A stretch of DNA of 7,595 bases, from assembly GCA_945877525.1 (NCBI GenBank), contig CAMDVP010000148.1:1-7595 (forward strand), written 5' to 3'. Source of the DNA: an uncultured Clostridia bacterium (GTDB lineage Bacteria; Bacillota; Clostridia; Christensenellales; Aristaeellaceae). The notes beneath the pieces were generated by a model. The model did not search any database, had not been told where the DNA came from, and saw nothing but the letters and a program-made list of their open reading frames with translations. Positions 1 to 4,094 of the stretch are shown here, piece after piece. Position 1 is the first letter of the stretch; each line of letters begins with the position of its first letter. The translations under genes and the position numbers were made by a program.

Positions 1-473
1 GGCGCAGCCTCGTCAATGGCGTCGCATACCACGGTGGTATGCTCGGTGGCCACGATGGTGGTCACGTCGGCGGCCTGCACGCGATAGCGGATATCCTTGG
101 CGGTGAGCAGGTGGGTGGCGGGAATGGTGATGGCGCCGATTTTGTGCAGGGCCATGATGATGGGCCAGAACTCATGGTGGCGCTTGAGAATCAGCATCAC
201 CGCGTCGCCCTTTTTCACGCCCAGGGACTTGAAGTAGTTGGCAGCGCGGTTGGAATCCAGCATCATGCGGCGGAAATCGTACTCCACCACGTCGCCCTCG
301 GGGTTCGTCCACAAAAGGGCCTTGCGGTCGGGATCCTCCCGGCCCATACGATCCACCACATCATAGGCAAAGTTGAAGGATTCGGGGCGCTTGAGGCGGA
401 AGTTCTTGTTGAAGTCCTCATAGCTGATAAAGTCCCCCTGAACATCCATATATTCATGGTACAGCGGCTGCAT
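1..473 (-). CDS. AMP-forming acyl-CoA synthetase (MACS-like), N-terminal part, cut by window edge
   Basis: Only the first 157 residues are present; the gene runs off the left end. Enzymes of this ANL superfamily activate a carboxylic acid with ATP to an acyl-adenylate and then form the acyl-CoA in the cytoplasm. Visible signs are the start MQPLYHEYMDVQGDF, a block FNFAYDVVDRMG near residues 33-44, LGVKKGDAVMLIL near 85-97, and HEFWPIIMALHKIGAITIPAT near 100-120. These match the N-terminal subdomain of medium/branched-chain acyl-CoA synthetases (MACS). The P-loop-like and other catalytic motifs lie outside the window. The ATG at 471-473 has an AGAGG ribosome site at 481-485, 7 nt away. It follows the XRE-cupin gene by 31 bp, so the two are probably one operon behind the T-box leader. 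The substrate is not shown by the sequence; a branched short-chain acid is my inference from the AUC specifier upstream. Confidence 0.9.
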   Translation of the reverse strand, partial: MQPLYHEYMDVQGDFISYEDFNKNFRLKRPESFNFAYDVVDRMGREDPDRKALLWTNPEGDVVEYDFRRMMLDSNRAANYFKSLGVKKGDAVMLILKRHHEFWPIIMALHKIGAITIPATHLLTAKDIRYRVQAADVTTIVATEHTTVVCDAIDEAA

Positions 474-504
474 GGCACATCCTCTTTTCGTGTCAGAATA
501 GGGA

Positions 505-1071
505 TTAGTCCCTGGCGTCCTCCTTCACCACCACGGCGATGAAGCGGCAATCGCCCTCCATGGCATACATGGCGTGAGCCAGCGAAGAGTCGTAGTAGAT
601 GGAATCGCCCGGGGAAAGCAGCAGTTCGTTGCCGCCCAGGACAATTTTGAGGTAGCCCTCCAGCACATAGTCGAACTCCTGCCCTTCATGGCTGTGGGCC
701 TGCTTGACCGTGCCGGGGGCGTCCTGCTCCACAGTGACGATAAAGGGCTCGGCCAGCTTGTGGGCGAAGTTGTAGGCCAGGTGCTGGTAGTGGTACTGCT
801 TGCGCCGGTCGAAGGCCAGGCCCTTGCCCGCCCGCGTCAGCACATAGCCGCGAAGCTTGGGGCTTTCGCCGGTGAGAAGATCGGAAATGTCCACACCCAG
901 GGTTTCGGCAATGTTGAACAGGTGGGAGAAGGAGAAATCCTTCTCGCCCTTTTCATAGGCCAGGTATTCCTCCAGGGGCACGCCTGAGCGGCCGGCCACC
1001 TCCTCGGCGCTCAGGCCGCTGATGTCGCGCAGATCCGCAATTCGCAGAGCAATGAGCTGAATCTGGTTCAT
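505..1071 (-). CDS. XRE-family regulator with C-terminal cupin domain
   Basis: A 188-residue cytoplasmic transcription regulator. Residues about 6-67 form a Cro/CI-type helix-turn-helix (LSAEEVAGRSGVPLEEYLAYEKGEKDFSFSHL region, then LGVDISDLL). Residues about 108-183 form a small cupin barrel. The cupin metal-site pattern is intact: H126, H128 and E132 in the first motif, PGDSIYY and H166 in the second. The family senses a small ligand in the cupin and controls neighbouring genes. It is the first gene of the T-box-led operon, 31 bp before an acyl-CoA synthetase, a pairing that is common in Clostridia. Start choice: two in-frame ATGs lie at 1077 and 1071, and AAGGAGG (1078-1084) touches the first but sits 6 nt from the second, so 1071 is preferred. 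A longer frame reaching 1380 would run through the leader RNA and is not credible. The ligand is unknown. Confidence 0.93.
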   Translation of the reverse strand: MNQIQLIALRIADLRDISGLSAEEVAGRSGVPLEEYLAYEKGEKDFSFSHLFNIAETLGVDISDLLTGESPKLRGYVLTRAGKGLAFDRRKQYHYQHLAYNFAHKLAEPFIVTVEQDAPGTVKQAHSHEGQEFDYVLEGYLKIVLGGNELLLSPGDSIYYDSSLAHAMYAMEGDCRFIAVVVKEDARD

Positions 1072-1077
1072 ATCCAT

Positions 1078-1084
1078 CCTCCTT
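1078..1084 (-). promoter_or_regulatory. Ribosome binding site deciding the XRE-cupin start
   Basis: A perfect AAGGAGG (minus strand). It directly abuts the ATG at 1075-1077 but leaves 6 nt before the ATG at 1069-1071, so the second ATG is the likely start. It sits 17 nt after the U-tract of the leader terminator, so expression depends on read-through of that terminator. Confidence 0.85.
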
Positions 1085-1100
1085 AACTGTGTAAAAGGGT

Positions 1101-1141
1101 AAAGAAAAACCCGCATTCTCAAATACTGAGACGCAGGGCTT
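1101..1141 (-). terminator. Intrinsic terminator inside the leader (attenuator)
   Basis: On the minus strand a stem is formed by CCC-GCGT-CTCA pairing with TGAG-ATGC-GGG, with single-base bulges on each side and a five-base loop. It can be extended outward by AAG pairing with the first bases of the U-tract. The stem is followed by TTTTTCTTT (1101-1109). It lies between the leader and the ribosome site of the first gene, which is where a conditional terminator of a T-box or riboswitch is expected. The pairing was done by eye, not by a folding program. Confidence 0.8.
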
Positions 1142-1364
1142 GCAAAGCATGTGAACGAACGCAGCGGCGTTCCTTCTGTCGGCTCCAACAAGCCCAAGCC
1201 TATCACGCGGCGCCGTCCTCCACTACTTGGGCATATGCCCTTTGGCAAAGGCTGCTCGGGAGTGATGTGCCCCACCCGGTGCCACCGGCTTGCACCAACC
1301 GCCGGCTCTCTTCGCGCATGGAGGGAAGGACTTGTCTCCGTCAGAGCATTGTCAATATTTGATT
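1101..1364 (-). ncRNA. T-box leader RNA, probable Ile (AUC) specifier
   Basis: A cis-acting leader between promoter and first gene. T-box RNAs bind an uncharged tRNA and then prevent termination. Seen on the minus strand: the Stem I base GCTC (1344-1347) pairs with GAGC (1254-1257). GGAG (1336-1339) pairs with CTCC (1259-1262). Next comes ACAAGT in the specifier-loop position. The hallmark AGAGAG (1306-1311) leads into a distal hairpin CCGGC/GCCGG with loop GGTTGGTGCAA (1285-1305). The triplet just before the unpaired A and the CTCC strand is ATC (1264-1266), which would pair with a tRNA-Ile GAU anticodon. Beyond Stem I there is a 7-bp GCCCAAG/CTTGGGC stem with an AAGTAG motif, resembling Stem II. 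A clean copy of the conserved antiterminator sequence is not visible; only partial matches occur (1206-1219 and around 1160-1175). The leader ends in the terminator at 1101-1141. Class is confident; amino-acid specificity is moderately so. Confidence 0.85.
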
Positions 1365-1370
1365 GGGTGT

Positions 1371-1399
1371 ATGATACCACAGCCCCGCCGGAGCGTCAA
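1371..1399 (-). promoter_or_regulatory. Sigma-A promoter of the T-box operon
   Basis: Minus strand: -35 TTGACG (1394-1399), 17-bp spacer, -10 TATCAT (1371-1376) with an extended TGG just before it. Transcription would begin near 1364, about 17 nt before the base of Stem I. The -35 lies only 17 bp past the stop of the TetR gene, and no terminator is seen between them, so upstream transcripts could also run into the leader. Confidence 0.85.
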
Positions 1400-1416
1400 G
1401 CAGGGGAATTGTTCTT

Positions 1417-2037
1417 TCACTGTTCTGCCTGAATACGCTCGAAGGCTTTGCTGTCCGTCCGCCGGACCACGCAGCACTGTATCACCTCAGTCAGGTGTTC
1501 GATGTCGTCCTTGCACCCCGTCTGCACCCATCGGGCGATGATCGCCATCAGCCCGTGAATATAGAAGGACATAATGTACTCCCTGTCCGCCTCGGGTACA
1601 CACATGCGCTCCAGCACAGGCGTGAACACCGCCCGGAGCATGCGGTCATAGGTGTTCTCCATGCGGAAAAGCGCCGCATGCTTCACAGCGGTGGCAAACA
1701 GCCGCCTGTACTGCCGGATGTAGCGCAGATACGGCTCCAGGTATTCCGGCGTGACAAAGTACAGCTCGTCCTCCGGGCACTCCCGCAGGCGGGGCACAAT
1801 TTCGGTTTTTTCCTTCCCCATGCAGCGCAGGAACTGCTCGTTCATGTATGCGATGCACTCTGTCAGCAGATCGTTCAGCGTCTCATAATGCAAATAGAAG
1901 GTGGAGCGGTTGACCCCGGCCCGCTCGCAGATTTCCTTGACGGTGATGTATTCCATGTCCCTGGTTTCCAGCAGCACCAAAAGCGCCTCGTCCATGCGAG
2001 CCGCTGTGTGAAAATACTTGCTTTCCGACCGGTTCAG
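1417..2037 (-). CDS. TetR/AcrR-family transcription regulator
   Basis: About 206 residues if read from the CTG at 2037. The N-terminus NRSESKYFHTAARMDEALL is followed by a classic TetR helix-turn-helix, ITVKEICERAGVNRSTFYLHYE (about residues 31-52), with the typical STFYLHY recognition helix. The rest is a helical ligand or dimer domain ending AFERIQAEQ. Start choice is uncertain. The frame stays open to an ATG at 2145, but that lies inside the upstream membrane-protein gene and the extra Gly/Ala/Pro-rich residues do not look like TetR. An internal ATG (M15) would cut into helix 1. There is no ATG, GTG or TTG between, leaving CTG at 2035-2037, with a G-rich stretch (GGAGGG) about 11 nt upstream. 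It probably shares a transcript with the small membrane protein 58 bp upstream. Target genes and ligand are unknown. Confidence 0.88.
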   Translation of the reverse strand: MNRSESKYFHTAARMDEALLVLLETRDMEYITVKEICERAGVNRSTFYLHYETLNDLLTECIAYMNEQFLRCMGKEKTEIVPRLRECPEDELYFVTPEYLEPYLRYIRQYRRLFATAVKHAALFRMENTYDRMLRAVFTPVLERMCVPEADREYIMSFYIHGLMAIIARWVQTGCKDDIEHLTEVIQCCVVRRTDSKAFERIQAEQ

Positions 2038-2060
2038 TTTTCCCGCCCCCTCCGGCCCTC

Positions 2061-2081
2061 CCGGGGCCGCATCGGCCCCGG
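2061..2081 (-). repeat. GC-rich perfect hairpin between membrane-protein and TetR genes
   Basis: An 8-bp perfect inverted repeat, CCGGGGCC and GGCCCCGG, around a five-base loop, in the 58-bp gap between the two minus-strand genes. No U-run follows on either strand, so it is not a normal intrinsic terminator. It could lower translation or expression of the TetR gene or be an mRNA-processing or stability site. Confidence 0.6.
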
Positions 2082-2095
2082 AAAGGCGCGCTTCA

Positions 2096-2458
2096 TCACC
2101 CGGCCTGCTTGTCGCTGATCTCCCGGGCCAGCTGCAGAATTTCATAGGCGTACTTCTTCTTGCCCTTCGCCAGCAGCTTCTGATAGATGGGATAGTTCAC
2201 GCCCATGCCCACCAGCCCGATGATCCCGATGACAATGCCCAGCACCATCATCGCCGTCGAGCCGCTGCCGATCACCTGCATGGAAAGGCACATCCCCACC
2301 CCGGCCACCAGCGCCGCGGCAATCCCGAAGGTGTACACGAAAACCGTGGCCGGGAGCTTGGCCCGGGCGTCCAGCTTCCGAAGGGCAATCACCTTGGAGG
2401 TGTCCTTCGGGGCGTACTCGTTGGCGAGCTGTTCTGCGTAAATCTTGTCTGTGTTCAT
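2096..2458 (-). CDS. Small two-TM membrane protein of unknown function
   Basis: A 120-residue protein. The N-terminal 35 residues (MNTDKIYAEQLANEYAPKDT onward) are charged and soluble. Two hydrophobic segments follow, about residues 36-60 and 66-88. The tail is Lys-rich and helical (YQKLLAKGKKKYAYEILQLAREI). I recognise the type as a short protein frequent in Clostridia that databases sometimes label dihydropteridine reductase. Nothing here resembles a reductase: no NAD-binding glycine motif and no catalytic residues. That label should not be copied. The start ATG (2456-2458) has AAGGAGG at 2467-2473, 8 nt away, and a promoter -10 at 2488-2493. It is the first gene of a likely two-gene unit with the TetR regulator. 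A role in membrane stress or permeability is possible but not shown. Confidence 0.85.
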   Translation of the reverse strand: MNTDKIYAEQLANEYAPKDTSKVIALRKLDARAKLPATVFVYTFGIAAALVAGVGMCLSMQVIGSGSTAMMVLGIVIGIIGLVGMGVNYPIYQKLLAKGKKKYAYEILQLAREISDKQAG

Positions 2459-2487
2459 GGCAAATGCCTCCTTTCTTGGATGGCTCC

Positions 2488-2493
2488 ATGATA
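2488..2493 (-). promoter_or_regulatory. Extended -10 promoter for the membrane protein / TetR unit
   Basis: Minus strand TATCAT preceded by TGG (extended -10). Expected -35 positions hold only weak matches (TTCCGG at 17 bp, TTGTTC at 20 bp). Transcription would start near 2481, giving a leader of about 23 nt before the ATG. The 14 nt GGCTGTGGTATCAT is identical to that of the T-box operon promoter. Confidence 0.65.
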
Positions 2494-2662
2494 CCACAGC
2501 CGCTTTCCCGCCGGAACAACACGCACGCACGACTGTGTCGCTTTCTTTCCGCCGCGGCATGCACACGATACTTTCGCGCCGCAACGGAAATATCCTTTTT
2601 TCTTTTCCGAAAGCCGCCCGACAGAAAAGCCGATTTTTTTCCGAAATATTCTGAAAAAGGAC
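2494..2662. other. Divergent intergenic region without genes
   Basis: About 170 bp between the two divergent promoters. The left half is GC-rich; the right half (about 2585-2660) is A/T-rich with T-runs, as in an UP-like element ahead of the importer promoter. It holds two copies of the near-palindrome TTTCCGAAA (2604-2612, 2638-2646). No ORF with a ribosome site and no recognisable RNA is seen. Confidence 0.5.
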
Positions 2663-2691
2663 TTGATTTTACCGGCGGTTTTGTGTACAAT
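2663..2691 (+). promoter_or_regulatory. Sigma-A promoter of the ABC importer operon
   Basis: -35 TTGATT (2663-2668), 17-bp spacer, -10 TACAAT (2686-2691), preceded by TGTG. Start of transcription is expected near 2698, leaving an untranslated leader of about 98 nt. Confidence 0.8.
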
Positions 2692-2702
2692 ATCTGCGTA
2701 TT

Positions 2703-2720
2703 TCCGATTTAATGTTCGGA
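2703..2720 (+). repeat. Small inverted repeat at the start of the importer leader
   Basis: TCCGA (2703-2707) and TCGGA (2716-2720) around an eight-base loop, followed by TTTT. It lies directly after the predicted transcription start, so it could be an operator or a weak attenuator hairpin. The stem is only 5 bp, so significance is low. Confidence 0.35.
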
Positions 2721-2795
2721 TTTTCTGATCTGAGCGTCAAATTGTGAAATGGTCGCGAAAGCACATCCACAACCAAACCGAGGAGGACAATTGTC

Positions 2796-3998
2796 ATGAA
2801 AAAGTTTGTAGCCCTGATGCTCGTGCTGATTCTGAGCCTGTCTGTCTGCGTCTTCACCGCCTCTGCCGAGGCTGCCGACGTGAAGCTGGGCATCATCCTG
2901 CTGCACGACGAGAACTCCACCTATGACCTCAACTTCATCAACGGCGTGAACGACGCCGTGAAGGCCCTGGGTCTGTCCGAGGATCAGGTCATCATCAAGC
3001 GCAACATTCCCGAATCCCAGGAATGCACCGACGCCGCCCTGGACCTGGTGGACGAAGGCTGCAACATCATCTTCGCCGACAGCTTCGGCCATGAAACCTA
3101 CCTGCTGGAGGCTGCCCGCCAGTATCCCGACGTGCAGTTCTGCCACGCCACCGGCACCATGGCCCACACCGAGAACCTGGCCAACTTCCACAATGCCTTC
3201 GCCGCCATCTATGAAGGCCGCTATCTGGCCGGCGTGGCTGCGGGCATGAAGCTCAACGAGCTGAAGGCCAACGGCCAGCTCAAGGGCGAGAAGCCCCTGA
3301 TGGGCTATGTGGGCGCCTTCACCTACGCTGAGGTAATTTCCGGCTACACCTCCTTCTACCTGGGCGCCAAGTCCGTGTGCCCCGATGTGGAAATGAAGGT
3401 TCAGTTCACCGGCTCCTGGTATGACTACAACGAGGAGAAGAACGCCGCTACCGCGCTGATTGCCGCCAACTGCGACCTGATCTCCCAGCATGCCGACTCC
3501 ATGGGCGCCCCCTCCGCCTGCGAGGACGCCAATATCCCCAACGTGTCCTACAACGGCTCCACCGTGGCCTCCTGCCCCAACACCTTCATCGTGGCCTCCC
3601 GCATTGACTGGGCTCCCTACTTCCAGTACATTGTGAACCAGGTTGCCGCGGGCGAAGCCATCGCCACCGACTGGGTTGGCACCATCGAGACCGGCTCCGT
3701 CGTGCTGACGGACATCAACGAGCAGGCTGCCGCCGAGGGCACCGCTGCCAAGCTGGAGGAAGTCAAGGCCGAGCTGACCGCGGGCACCCTGAAGGTGTTC
3801 GACACCGCCACCGAGGGCTTCATCACCGTGGAAGGTGCGAAGCTGGATTCCTACCTGGCCGATGTGGATACCGACGAAGCCTTCACCCCCGATACCGAGG
3901 TGGTGTCCGACGGCTACTTCCACGAGTCCGAGTTCCGCAGCGCTCCCTACTTCAACGTGCAGATCGACGGCATCGAGCTGCTGAACATGATGTTCTGA
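2796..3998 (+). CDS. BMP-family ABC substrate-binding protein (nucleoside-type importer)
   Basis: A 400-residue exported binding protein that delivers substrate to the importer encoded next to it. The BMP/PnrA family mostly binds purine nucleosides; the exact ligand cannot be read here. The signal peptide is residues 1 to about 24-26: MKK, a hydrophobic core, then Ala-X-Ala at 22-24 and 24-26. The only Cys (C18) is preceded by LSV, a poor lipobox, so lipoprotein processing is doubtful. Mature domain landmarks are LGIILLHDENSTYDLNF (31-47), FADSFGHE (93-100) with ARQYPDVQFCHATG after it, and YEGRYLAGVAAGMK (139-152), all typical of the family. The C-terminus ends with YFNVQIDGIELLNMMF. The start ATG has AGGAGG at 2781-2786, 9 nt away. 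It is the first gene of the operon and is followed by a strong hairpin before the ATPase gene, which fits higher expression of the binding protein. Confidence 0.94.
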   Translation: MKKFVALMLVLILSLSVCVFTASAEAADVKLGIILLHDENSTYDLNFINGVNDAVKALGLSEDQVIIKRNIPESQECTDAALDLVDEGCNIIFADSFGHETYLLEAARQYPDVQFCHATGTMAHTENLANFHNAFAAIYEGRYLAGVAAGMKLNELKANGQLKGEKPLMGYVGAFTYAEVISGYTSFYLGAKSVCPDVEMKVQFTGSWYDYNEEKNAATALIAANCDLISQHADSMGAPSACEDANIPNVSYNGSTVASCPNTFIVASRIDWAPYFQYIVNQVAAGEAIATDWVGTIETGSVVLTDINEQAAAEGTAAKLEEVKAELTAGTLKVFDTATEGFITVEGAKLDSYLADVDTDEAFTPDTEVVSDGYFHESEFRSAPYFNVQIDGIELLNMMF

Positions 3999-4024
3999 TT
4001 CAACCACACAGATTCTATGGAAAC

Positions 4025-4060
4025 GCTTGGACTGCTGCTCTCCGGGGTGGCAGTCCAAGC
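4025..4060 (+). repeat. 11-bp perfect hairpin between binding-protein and ATPase genes
   Basis: GCTTGGACTGC (4025-4035) and GCAGTCCAAGC (4050-4060) form a perfect 11-bp stem with a 14-nt loop, in the 96-bp gap after the binding-protein stop. The following sequence (AGTTTCTG) has only a short T-run, so termination would be partial at best. Such hairpins often protect the 3' end of the binding-protein message and lower downstream expression in importer operons. Confidence 0.75.
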
Positions 4061-4082
4061 AGTTTCTGCACCTGTTTGTGAC

Positions 4083-4088
4083 GGAGGG
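4083..4088 (+). promoter_or_regulatory. Ribosome binding site deciding the GTG start of the ATPase
   Basis: GGAGGG lies 6 nt before GTG (4095-4097). The upstream in-frame ATG at 4017 has no ribosome site and its 26 extra codons run through the 4025-4060 hairpin, so the GTG is chosen. Confidence 0.85.
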
Positions 4089-4094
4089 TATACC

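Noticed and set aside
39..542. Plus-strand 167-codon open frame opposite the acyl-CoA synthetase
   Set aside because: Shadow of the minus-strand gene, no ribosome site, His/Gly/Val-rich mirror composition.
1350..1355. Second TTGACA on the minus strand inside the T-box leader
   Set aside because: No -10 element follows at a usable distance; it lies within the transcribed leader.
1072..1380. N-terminal extension of the XRE-cupin gene through the leader
   Set aside because: The frame is open but covers the T-box Stem I, terminator and ribosome site; the encoded residues are not HTH-like.
2698..2795. Purine riboswitch ahead of the nucleoside-type importer
   Set aside because: Looked for the conserved purine-aptamer loops and three-way junction in the leader and found none.
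2786..2795. GACAATTGTC 10-bp palindrome just before the importer ATG
   Set aside because: Several palindromes of this size are expected by chance in a window this long, and it overlaps the ribosome site spacing.
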